Assembly (NCBI GenBank): GCA_025457725.1
Contig: JALOTU010000156.1
Span: 1 to 6,052, forward strand
Direction of reading: 5' to 3'
Length of the DNA stretch: 6,052 nt
Source of the DNA: Verrucomicrobiota bacterium
GTDB lineage: Bacteria; Verrucomicrobiota; Verrucomicrobiia; Limisphaerales; DSYF01
In this document: positions 1 to 5,308 of the stretch, piece after piece
How positions within the stretch are numbered: the stretch's first letter is position 1
How the letters are laid out: every line of letters begins with the position of its first letter
The notes under the pieces: model-generated
The model's database searches: none
The model's input: only the letters and a program-made list of their open reading frames with translations
What the model was told of the DNA's origin: nothing
Translations under genes and position numbers: made by a program

Positions 1-531
1 CGCTACGTCTACATCGGCATGGACCATTTCGCGCGGCCCACGGACGAATTGACCGTGGCCCAGCGCAACAAGCAGCTGCAACGCAATTTCCAGGGCTACA
101 GCACCCGGGCGGGGACGGACATCTACGCCTTTGGCATGTCGAGCATCTCGCAGATTCCCGACGCCTACTGGCAGAACGAGAAGGAGTTGCCGCCGTGGCG
201 GGCGGCGGTGGACGCGGGCCGCGTGCCGTTGCACAAGGCGTATCTGGTGACCGAGGAGGACCGGCTCCGGCGCGATACCATCATGCGCGTCATGTGCGAT
301 CTCTCGCTCGATTTCGCCGCGATGGGGCGGAAGCTCGGGGTGGATTTTGAACGTCACTTCGCCGGCGAACTCGAGTCGCTCTCCGATCTGGTGGCGGACG
401 GATTGATTGAACGCGTGCCGGGCGGATTGCGGGTGACCGATGCCGGGCGTCTCTTCATTCGCAACATCGCCATGCGCTTCGACAACACGCTGGCGCCGGT
501 GGGGGAGCGCCGGCATTCGCGGACGATTTGA
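1..531 (+). CDS. hemN: Oxygen-independent coproporphyrinogen III dehydrogenase (HemN), C-terminal part
   Basis: This is the last 176 codons of a radical-SAM enzyme; the start and the CxxxCxxC iron-sulfur site lie left of the window. HemN oxidatively decarboxylates coproporphyrinogen III to protoporphyrinogen IX in the cytoplasm without O2. Visible family signatures, in order, are YIGMDHFARP (residues 4-13 of the fragment), RNFQGYSTRAGTD, FGMSSIS and YWQNEKELPPW, followed by the helical HemN C-terminal domain (RRDTIMRVMCDLSLDF) and the terminal RHSRTI. The RNFQGYST block and a basic S-R-T-I type C-terminus fit true HemN better than the HemW/heme-chaperone paralogs, which usually lack that ending. 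The frame is open from base 1 and stops at TGA 529-531. No terminator is evident in the 86-nt gap to the next gene. Confidence 0.93.
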   Translation, partial: RYVYIGMDHFARPTDELTVAQRNKQLQRNFQGYSTRAGTDIYAFGMSSISQIPDAYWQNEKELPPWRAAVDAGRVPLHKAYLVTEEDRLRRDTIMRVMCDLSLDFAAMGRKLGVDFERHFAGELESLSDLVADGLIERVPGGLRVTDAGRLFIRNIAMRFDNTLAPVGERRHSRTI

Positions 532-564
532 CGCCGCCTTTTCCTGCCGGTGTGATCATCCGCT

Positions 565-592
565 TTGCCGTGGTGCGCCGACCTGCTATGTT
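565..592 (+). promoter_or_regulatory. Candidate sigma-70-type promoter for the FmdB-like gene
   Basis: TTGCCG (565-570) and TATGTT (587-592) are separated by 16 nt and each match 4 of 6 consensus bases. Transcription would start near 599, about 19 nt ahead of the ATG at 618. The site lies in the only gap between hemN and the next gene. In GC-rich DNA a match this loose can occur by chance. Confidence 0.25.
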
Positions 593-617
593 CGCGCAGC
601 GCAAATACCAAACTGCC

Positions 618-1121
618 ATGCCGATCTACGAATTCGCCTGTCCCAAGTGCCGGAAGATTTTCAGCTTTCTCTCCAAGCGGCTGAATCCGGAGCGCCTGCC
701 CATCTGCCCCAAGTGCGGCCACAAGAAGCTGGAGAAGCAGATCAGTCGCTTTGCCATGGTCAAGGGGGCCGCCGAACCGGCGACGTCCGGAGACCCCGAG
801 GACGGTCCGCCCATGCCGGATCTCGACGATCCCCGCGTTGAACGCGCGATGCTGGAAATGGAACGCGACATGGAACGCCTGGACGAAAACAATCCCCGGC
901 ACATGGCGCACATGATGAGGAAGATGAAGGACATCATGCCGCCCGGCACCGTGCCCAAGGAAATGGACGTGGCGATCAGGCGGCTGGAAAGCGGTGAGGA
1001 TCCGGAGAAGATCGAGGCGGACATGGGCGACGTCCTGGGCGATTTCATGGGCGGCCCCGAGGGGGAGCGGGGTGGAGCCGGCGGGGGCTACACCAAGGAC
1101 AGCGGGCTTTATGATTACTGA
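618..1121 (+). CDS. FmdB-family zinc-ribbon protein with Met-rich acidic extension
   Basis: This encodes 167 residues. The start is set at ATG 618 because MPIYEF is the usual FmdB N-terminus; an in-frame ATG at 588 and a TTG at 528 would add unconserved residues. The zinc ribbon spans residues 1-45 with two CxxC knuckles (C8/C11 in CPKC and C30/C33 in CPKCGHKK). FmdB/CxxC_CxxC_SSSS proteins were first linked to formamidase regulation but have no settled role. Family members are usually about 70-110 residues. Here a further ~120 residues follow: an acidic, Met-rich helical stretch (MLEMERDMERL, HMAHMMRKMKDIM) and RRLESGEDPEKIEADMG, then a glycine-rich tail ending GLYDY. No Shine-Dalgarno precedes the start. 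Function is not assigned; metal or partner-protein binding by the Met-rich segment is only an inference. Confidence 0.85.
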   Translation: MPIYEFACPKCRKIFSFLSKRLNPERLPICPKCGHKKLEKQISRFAMVKGAAEPATSGDPEDGPPMPDLDDPRVERAMLEMERDMERLDENNPRHMAHMMRKMKDIMPPGTVPKEMDVAIRRLESGEDPEKIEADMGDVLGDFMGGPEGERGGAGGGYTKDSGLYDY

Positions 1122-1130
1122 GGCCGCGCT

Positions 1131-1221
1131 GTTGCAGGTTACTGGTTGCGGGTTGCCGGGAAGATGGGTACGCGAACATGCAACATTTAGCATTCAACTT
1201 GTAACATGTAACCCGTAACCC
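1131..1221. repeat. Opposed arrays of degenerate 7-bp repeats upstream of the Nudix gene
   Basis: Between the FmdB-like stop (1121) and the Nudix start (1224) the sequence falls into 7-nt steps. The left arm, 1131-1158, is four contiguous units of form GTTRCNN (for example GTTGCAG at 1131-1137 and GTTACTG at 1138-1144). The right arm, 1173-1221, is seven contiguous units in the opposite orientation, of form NNAACNN/GTAACNN; the last three (1201-1221) are GTAACAT, GTAACCC and GTAACCC, while TTAGCAT at 1187-1193 is the most diverged. In RNA, GUUGC and GUAAC can pair through a G.U, so the arms could fold into an interrupted hairpin around 1159-1172. It is not a CRISPR: units are 7 bp with no spacers. 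It resembles in kind the short tandem heptamers known from cyanobacteria, but no relation is shown. Confidence 0.75.
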
Positions 1222-1223
1222 CC

Positions 1224-1688
1224 ATGGCGCACATCCACGAGAAAATCGATTTCACCGTCGCCATCTTTGTTGTCGAGCACCACAGGGTGCTGATGATCCT
1301 GCATCGCAACCTCAAGAAATGGCTGCCATTGGGCGGGCACATCGAGCTCGACGAGGACCCCGAGATTGCCGCGTTGCGCGAGGCGCGGGAGGAAAGCGGG
1401 CTGGAGGTCGAACTGATCGGGGACCGGCCTCCCACCAGCGGTCCGGGCGTCCGCGCCTTGATCGCGCCGCGCTTCATGGACATCCACCGCATCAATGACA
1501 CCCACGAACACATCGGCCTGATCTACTTCGCGCGACCCACCGGCGGCGAGCTGGCGCTGGCCGGGGAGGAACATCACGACATTCGCTGGTGCGCGCCCGC
1601 CGATCTCGACCGGCTGCAGCCGTCCCTCTCCGACAGTGTGCGGTGGTATTGCCTGAGGGCGATTGAGGAGGTCTCCGGACTGAACTGA
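1224..1688 (+). CDS. Nudix hydrolase
   Basis: This is a 154-residue single-domain Nudix protein, normal length for the family, predicted cytoplasmic. It hydrolyses a nucleoside diphosphate linked to another moiety, using Mg2+. The Nudix box is perfect: G38-x5-E44-x7-R52-E53-A-x-E56-E57-x-G59-L60, with E53, E56 and E57 the expected metal ligands. The flanking WLPLGGHIE is typical of the strand before the box. The C-terminal part (HDIRWCAPADLDRL) is a common Nudix ending. The substrate cannot be read from the sequence; NDP-sugar, ADP-ribose or modified-NTP activity all remain possible. The ATG lies 2 nt after a heptamer array and has no Shine-Dalgarno, so initiation may be leaderless or SD-independent. 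The stop is 8 nt before the MFS gene, suggesting co-transcription. Confidence 0.92.
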   Translation: MAHIHEKIDFTVAIFVVEHHRVLMILHRNLKKWLPLGGHIELDEDPEIAALREAREESGLEVELIGDRPPTSGPGVRALIAPRFMDIHRINDTHEHIGLIYFARPTGGELALAGEEHHDIRWCAPADLDRLQPSLSDSVRWYCLRAIEEVSGLN

Positions 1689-1696
1689 ATGGCGCC

Positions 1697-2935
1697 ATGC
1701 AGGCCCGCCGGCTCAAACCCTGGTTCTTTGCCATCGAGGGACTCAACTCCTTCGCCGTGGTGTATTTTCTCAACTACCTCTTCTTTCTGCTGCGGGACGA
1801 GCACGGGTTCGGCAATCGGGAAAACCTGGCGGTCTGCGCCGTGCATGGGCTGTGTTACGTGCTGGCCTCCTGGCAGGCCGGGCGTTTCGCGCAGCGACTG
1901 GGTTATTTCACCGCGTTGAACACGGGTCTGGTCCTCATGCTGGTGAGCCTGGGTCTGGGACTGATGGCGGGCTCCGTGGCGGCCATCGTCGCCCTGCTGG
2001 CTGTCTGGACCACCGGCATGTGTTTCATGTGGCCCTCCCTGGAGGCGCTGGTCACCGAGGGCGAATCGGATCGCGGCGTGGCACGGATGGTGGGGGTCTA
2101 CAGTCTCACCTGGTCGGCGGCGGCCGCGCTGGCCAATTTCACGGGGGGGGCCATGTTCGACCATCTGGGACCCCATAGCATCTACTGGATCCCCATCGGC
2201 ATTCACGGGGTGCAGTTGCTGATGGTGTTCTGGCTGCGGACCCGGCCGGAATCCTCGGTCTTGATCCACGCCCACAAGCCCGCGCCGGCCGCCGGCCATC
2301 AGCCGGAGGCGGCGGCGTTGCGGCAGCCCATCAAACCGAAGGCGTTCTTGTGGATGGGCTGGTACTCCAACCCGTTTGCGTACGTGGCGGTCAGCACCAT
2401 TGCCGCAGTGATCCCGCGACTGGCCGACCGCTTCGGCCTGAGTGCGACGCAGAGCGGATTGCTGTTCTCGCTCTGGATGTTTGTGCGCATCGGCGCGTTT
2501 GCCTCCTGCTGGCACTGGAACGGGTGGCACTACCGGTTCGGCTGGTTGCTGGCGGCGTTCGCCGGACTGGTGATCGGCTTTATGGGCATGGTGTTGGCCC
2601 CGCAGCTCTGGATGGCCCTGGCAGCGCAGTTGTTTTTTGGCGCCGCCATCGGCCTCATCTATTACTCCTCCCTGTTCTATTCAATGGATGTGGGGGACAC
2701 GCGCGGTGAACATGGGGGACTGCACGAGGCCGCCTTGGGCCTGGGGGTGTTTGTCGGGCCGGCAATCGGTGCGGCGGCCCTCCAGATCGCTCCCGGACTG
2801 CCCAATGCCGGGATGTGGACGGTGAGCGGTTTGTTGGCGGCCGGATTCGCCGGTCTGGGCTGGTTGCGCTGGAAGGGCGGAAAGCGTCGCGCCTTGACCC
2901 CGGCGATTCCGCACACCGGTGGTATGCCAGAATGA
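1697..2935 (+). CDS. MFS permease, 12 predicted TM segments
   Basis: The 412-residue protein is a typical size for a major facilitator superfamily carrier in the cytoplasmic membrane. Hydrophobic segments lie near residues 9-32, 42-62, 70-90, 92-112, 127-150 and 160-178. A His/Ala/Pro-rich cytoplasmic loop (about 180-215) follows, then segments near 222-240, 255-272, 277-296, 300-325, 343-362 and 368-392, giving the 6+6 MFS layout. AGRFAQRLGY between TM2 and TM3 is a degenerate version of MFS motif A (GxxxDRxGRR). The tail is basic (KGGKRR). Substrate and direction are not readable. The ATG at 1697 follows the Nudix stop by 8 nt. An AGGAGG at 1666-1671 is about 25 nt upstream, too far for a standard ribosome site. 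Pairing with a Nudix enzyme could point to nucleotide-derivative traffic, but that is a guess. Confidence 0.86.
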   Translation: MQARRLKPWFFAIEGLNSFAVVYFLNYLFFLLRDEHGFGNRENLAVCAVHGLCYVLASWQAGRFAQRLGYFTALNTGLVLMLVSLGLGLMAGSVAAIVALLAVWTTGMCFMWPSLEALVTEGESDRGVARMVGVYSLTWSAAAALANFTGGAMFDHLGPHSIYWIPIGIHGVQLLMVFWLRTRPESSVLIHAHKPAPAAGHQPEAAALRQPIKPKAFLWMGWYSNPFAYVAVSTIAAVIPRLADRFGLSATQSGLLFSLWMFVRIGAFASCWHWNGWHYRFGWLLAAFAGLVIGFMGMVLAPQLWMALAAQLFFGAAIGLIYYSSLFYSMDVGDTRGEHGGLHEAALGLGVFVGPAIGAAALQIAPGLPNAGMWTVSGLLAAGFAGLGWLRWKGGKRRALTPAIPHTGGMPE

Positions 2936-3114
2936 CCGGCGCAACCTTCAAGTCGCTTCAACAACCGCCAATCGGATGGTTGCCGAGTGTTTCCAGCCGC
3001 ACATGATTACGACGGTTGGAGCGGCGTGAATGCGGAGCCCCAAAATGAGAATTGCTGACGGAAGGATTTGCGGGGGTTGAATCCGCGGGCCGGTGGTGTT
3101 ACAGGTTCTGGCCC

Positions 3115-3771
3115 ATGGGTTCTCAACAACGGTCCAACTGGAGCCTCATCATCGGTCTTGTGCTCGTGCTGGGCATCCTTGGCTGCCTGGTGGTGCTCCT
3201 CAAAAGCAATCCCGAGCCCCGCCGCGCCTCGGCGGCGTTGCCGGTGATCGGGTCGGTGGCGGACTTCTCCCTGACGAACCAGGCTGGAGCGGTGGTGTCC
3301 TTGGCGGATCTCAAGGGGCGCCCGTGGGTGGCGGACATCATTTTCACGCGCTGCGCCGGACCCTGTCCGGAAATGACGCGTAAGATGAAGGAGCTTCAGG
3401 ACGCCCTGCCCGAAGGCAGTCCGACGGGTCTCATCACGCTCACCACGGACGCGGATTATGACACCCCCGCGGTGCTGGCGGAATACGCGGCGCGCTACGG
3501 TGCCGATCCCCAACGATGGATGTTCCTGACCGGGGACAAGGTCGCCATCGCCAACCTGGCTATCGACAGCCTCAAGCTGACCGCGCTGGAAAAGCCGCCG
3601 GAGGAGCGGACCGATCCCAACGACCTGTTCGTGCACAGCACGATTTTTGTGCTGGTGGACTCGCAGGGGAGGTTGCGGGGCGCGTTCGAGAGTGTCGGGG
3701 ATGATGTGAGCTGGCCGGACGCCCGGAAGGCGATCCTCAACGCGGTCACCGCGCTGGAGAACGAATTGTGA
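3115..3771 (+). CDS. SCO1/SenC/PrrC-family copper chaperone, membrane anchored
   Basis: This 218-residue protein has an N-terminal membrane anchor (about residues 10-29) and a thioredoxin-like domain outside the membrane. SCO proteins deliver copper to the CuA centre of cytochrome c oxidase and act as thiol reductases. The copper site is intact: C80 and C84 in FTRCAGPCPEM (CxxxCP) and H174 in FVHSTIFVLVD. LTTDADYDTP and WMFLTG match the family core. ATG 3115 puts the anchor at the N-terminus; a TTG at 3052 in the same frame would add 21 unlike residues. C24 (ILGC) could mimic a lipobox, but hydrophobic residues continue after it, so a TM anchor is likelier. No clear Shine-Dalgarno is present. 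The preceding 179 nt hold no gene I can support. The next gene overlaps the stop. Confidence 0.93.
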   Translation: MGSQQRSNWSLIIGLVLVLGILGCLVVLLKSNPEPRRASAALPVIGSVADFSLTNQAGAVVSLADLKGRPWVADIIFTRCAGPCPEMTRKMKELQDALPEGSPTGLITLTTDADYDTPAVLAEYAARYGADPQRWMFLTGDKVAIANLAIDSLKLTALEKPPEERTDPNDLFVHSTIFVLVDSQGRLRGAFESVGDDVSWPDARKAILNAVTALENEL

Positions 3772-4205
3772 ACCTGGCCGATCTGCCCGCCGTCAACGCC
3801 GGCTTCAACACGCTGAGCACGCTTTTCCTCACACTGGGGTTTGTGTTCATTCGAAGGGGCCGCACGGAGGCGCATCGCAACTGCATGGTGGCCGCCTTGT
3901 GCACGTCCACGCTGTTTCTGGCGGGATACCTCACCTACCACTTCAATGTTCCGGGCGTCACCCGGTTCCCGGACAACGCCTTCCGGCCGGTTTACCTGGT
4001 GATCCTGCTGACGCACACGATCCTGGCGGCGGTGATCCTGCCCCTGGTCATCACCACCGTGGTCTTCGCCATCCGGGGCCGGTTCGAGCGGCACAAGAAG
4101 ATCGCCCGATGGACCTGGCCCCTATGGATGTATGTCTCGGTGACCGGGGTGCTGATCTACCTGCTGCTCTATCAGATCTTTCCGCCGCAGGCCGGTGGCG
4201 GATGA
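3768..4205 (+). CDS. DUF420 family membrane protein (CtaM/YozB-like)
   Basis: The 145-residue protein has four predicted TM segments (about residues 10-28, 40-58, 76-100 and 115-136). Four histidines sit near membrane edges: H36 (EAHRNCM), H58 (TYHF), H83 (LLTHTILA) and H109 (FERHKKIARWTWPLWMY). This pattern is typical of DUF420. Family members such as staphylococcal CtaM are needed for maturation of heme-copper oxidases, and the family often sits beside SCO1 or oxidase genes. The GTG start at 3768 overlaps the SCO1 TGA (GTGA), and a GGAG at 3756-3759 lies 8 nt upstream, so translation is probably coupled to SCO1. The protein is complete and of normal length for the family. The histidines are candidate heme or copper ligands by inference only. 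Confidence 0.88.
   Translation: MNLADLPAVNAGFNTLSTLFLTLGFVFIRRGRTEAHRNCMVAALCTSTLFLAGYLTYHFNVPGVTRFPDNAFRPVYLVILLTHTILAAVILPLVITTVVFAIRGRFERHKKIARWTWPLWMYVSVTGVLIYLLLYQIFPPQAGGG
4182..4201. terminator. GC-rich hairpin at the convergent gene junction
   Basis: CCGCCGC (4182-4188) pairs with GTGGCGG (4195-4201) around a 6-nt loop, giving 7 bp including one G.T. It overlaps the last codons of the DUF420 gene and lies 11 nt beyond the UVR-protein stop on the other strand. The genes are only 7 nt apart, so this is the one place a shared hairpin could act. Neither strand has a T tract after it, so it is not a canonical intrinsic terminator and may be coding-sequence coincidence. Confidence 0.2.
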
Positions 4206-4212
4206 GGCGGGG

Positions 4213-4974
4213 CTATCCCTCGGTGCTGAGATTCTTCAAAGCGTCGCGCATTTCGGCGGCACGCTCGTAATCCTCCTTCTGCACCGCCTCGGTGAGCGCC
4301 TTCTCCAGCAGCTCGCGGCTGGTCAGGGGCCGATCCGACCGGATCTTGTCCAGCCACACTTCCAGCGAGCGGATCTCCCCGCTGTGTTCCTCCATCTCCG
4401 GCTTGCCGTGGCTCTGGTAGAAGTTCCGCAACCGGGACAGTCCCTCCTCGATGCGGGAGATGGCCAGGTCGTACTCGCCCTCCGCCAGCGCTTGCGAGGC
4501 GCGGGCCCGGGCCAGCACCATCAGCACGTGCGGTTGGAATTGCTTGAGCGACCAGGCGAGTTCCTCGGATTCCGCGTAGCGTTCCGCCAGATCGAACACG
4601 GCGAGGTTGTGGCGCGCGTCCCGGGTGGCCCCTTTGAAATCCTGGAGCTGCAACAGGCACAGATACCGGTGATGAAACTGGAGGATTTCGAGCTGCAACC
4701 GCCCGCAGTCCTCCTCGTTCAGGGAGAAGCCCTCATCGGAATCGTCGTTTTCGGCCAGGTGCTGTTTGAGCTTGAGCTGGAACAGCTCCAGGAGCGATCC
4801 GTGCCCCGAGGGGCGCTTGCCGTCCGGACGGCCTTTGGCGTTCATCTGGAGAAGGCCCAGGTCCACGCGCAACTGGATCTTCTCCACCCCGTCCTTGCCT
4901 TTGAAACGGCGGACCATGACTTCGCCCGCCTTGTAATCCCAGGACTCGAGAATATGGGAGATGTCAAAACTCAC
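4213..4974 (-). CDS. UVR-motif (UvrB/UvrC motif) protein, 253 residues
   Basis: The C-terminus (residues 221-249: ELLEKALTEAVQKEDYERAA, then EMRDALKNL) is a classic UVR motif, the short helical hairpin by which UvrB contacts UvrC, also found in McsA and ClpC-type proteins. There is no helicase, nuclease or zinc-knuckle region, so this is not UvrB, UvrC or McsA. Residues 1-75 (SFDISHILESWDYKAGEV, IQLRVDLGLLQM) form a separate conserved-looking domain. Residues 90-215 are predicted helical and charged, possibly TPR-like or coiled. I chose GTG 4974 rather than TTG 5004: SFDISHILE reads as the natural start, and a promoter lies between the two, so TTG 5004 would fall upstream of the mRNA. The gene runs opposite to its neighbours. 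A regulatory or adaptor role is inferred; the exact function is unknown. Confidence 0.85.
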   Translation of the reverse strand: MSFDISHILESWDYKAGEVMVRRFKGKDGVEKIQLRVDLGLLQMNAKGRPDGKRPSGHGSLLELFQLKLKQHLAENDDSDEGFSLNEEDCGRLQLEILQFHHRYLCLLQLQDFKGATRDARHNLAVFDLAERYAESEELAWSLKQFQPHVLMVLARARASQALAEGEYDLAISRIEEGLSRLRNFYQSHGKPEMEEHSGEIRSLEVWLDKIRSDRPLTSRELLEKALTEAVQKEDYERAAEMRDALKNLSTEG

Positions 4975-4980
4975 TGGCCA

Positions 4981-5009
4981 AATATGGAAGCCCTTACGGC
5001 CCAAGTCAA
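4981..5009 (-). promoter_or_regulatory. Sigma-70-type promoter giving a probably leaderless UVR-protein mRNA
   Basis: On the minus strand, TTGACT (5009-5004, 5 of 6 consensus) and CATATT (4986-4981, 4 of 6) are separated by exactly 17 nt. Six bases (TGGCCA, 4980-4975) separate the -10 box from the GTG start at 4974, so the expected +1 is at or next to the start codon. No Shine-Dalgarno could then exist on the transcript. Confidence 0.55.
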
Positions 5010-5038
5010 CTGGTCGAGCTCCGGTGCCTCCCGCGCCC

Positions 5039-5101
5039 CTGGAGCCCGGCTGAAAACGGTAGCGTCAGCCAATCTGGCTGAAACGGAGCCGGGGCTTCCA
5101 G
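5039..5101. repeat. Bulged inverted repeat with a nested perfect hairpin
   Basis: The outer arms 5039-5051 (CTGGAGCCCGGCT) and 5087-5101 (AGCCGGGGCTTCCAG) pair over 13 bp with two single-base bulges at 5091 and 5096. Inside is a perfect 7-bp hairpin, TCAGCCA (5065-5071) with TGGCTGA (5075-5081), loop ATC. GGCTGA also occurs at 5048-5053 and can pair with the same TCAGCC, so two folds compete. GGCTGAAAACGG and GGCTGAAACGG (5048 and 5076) form a near direct repeat. It lies upstream of the UVR-gene promoter and looks like an intergenic palindromic repeat element. Copy number elsewhere is unknown. Confidence 0.6.
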
Positions 5102-5286
5102 CCCGGCGGATGAAAGGTGGAGACTTGTTTAGTCCTGTCGTTCCACGGTGTTGTCGTGGTCAGGCAAGAGTGTCACGGCTTAAAGGCCGCCAGGGTGTCG
5201 AGCACGGTGATGTGATACCATCCCCCTGCCCGCTCAATTTGCACTGGTCTGGCCATGCCCCCCTTCTCCCAAATTCCAGAACCCCT
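5102..5286. other. Non-coding stretch with no recognised gene
   Basis: This is the middle of the ~390-nt gap between the UVR gene and the reverse transcriptase. No convincing reading frame is present. It holds only small stems, the best being CCACG/CGTGG (5143-5147 with 5155-5159), extended by CCTG/CAGG (5134-5137 with 5161-5164). It could contain upstream intron RNA or old intergenic DNA; I cannot tell which. Confidence 0.4.
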
Positions 5287-5307
5287 GTCAAATGTTATAT
5301 GTTAAGA
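5287..5307 (+). repeat. Short second cluster of degenerate heptamers
   Basis: GTCAAAT (5287-5293), GTTATAT (5294-5300) and GTTAAGA (5301-5307) are three contiguous 7-nt units of the GTTNNNN type. Their ATGTTA spacing resembles the bottom strand of the right arm at 1173-1221. They end where the retroelement-associated sequence appears to begin. With only three units, low-complexity coincidence is possible. Confidence 0.4.
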
Positions 5308-5308
5308 T

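Noticed and set aside
354..1193. 279-codon minus-strand open frame
   Set aside because: His/Arg/Pro-rich shadow across hemN, FmdB and the heptamer patch, with no family resemblance; the plus-strand genes are clear.
1131..1221. CRISPR array
   Set aside because: Units are 7 bp, degenerate, contiguous and without spacers.
1574..2530. 318-codon minus-strand open frame
   Set aside because: Antisense to the Nudix and MFS genes; its His/Gln/Arg-rich composition is typical of a GC-rich shadow frame.
2932..3006. 24-codon ORF starting at the ATGA overlap with the MFS stop
   Set aside because: The overlap geometry is attractive, but the peptide is short, has no recognisable features and no ribosome site.
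3098..3111. Possible third heptamer site before SCO1 (GTTACAG then GTTCTGG)
   Set aside because: Only two units; easily chance, although it also lies just ahead of a start codon.
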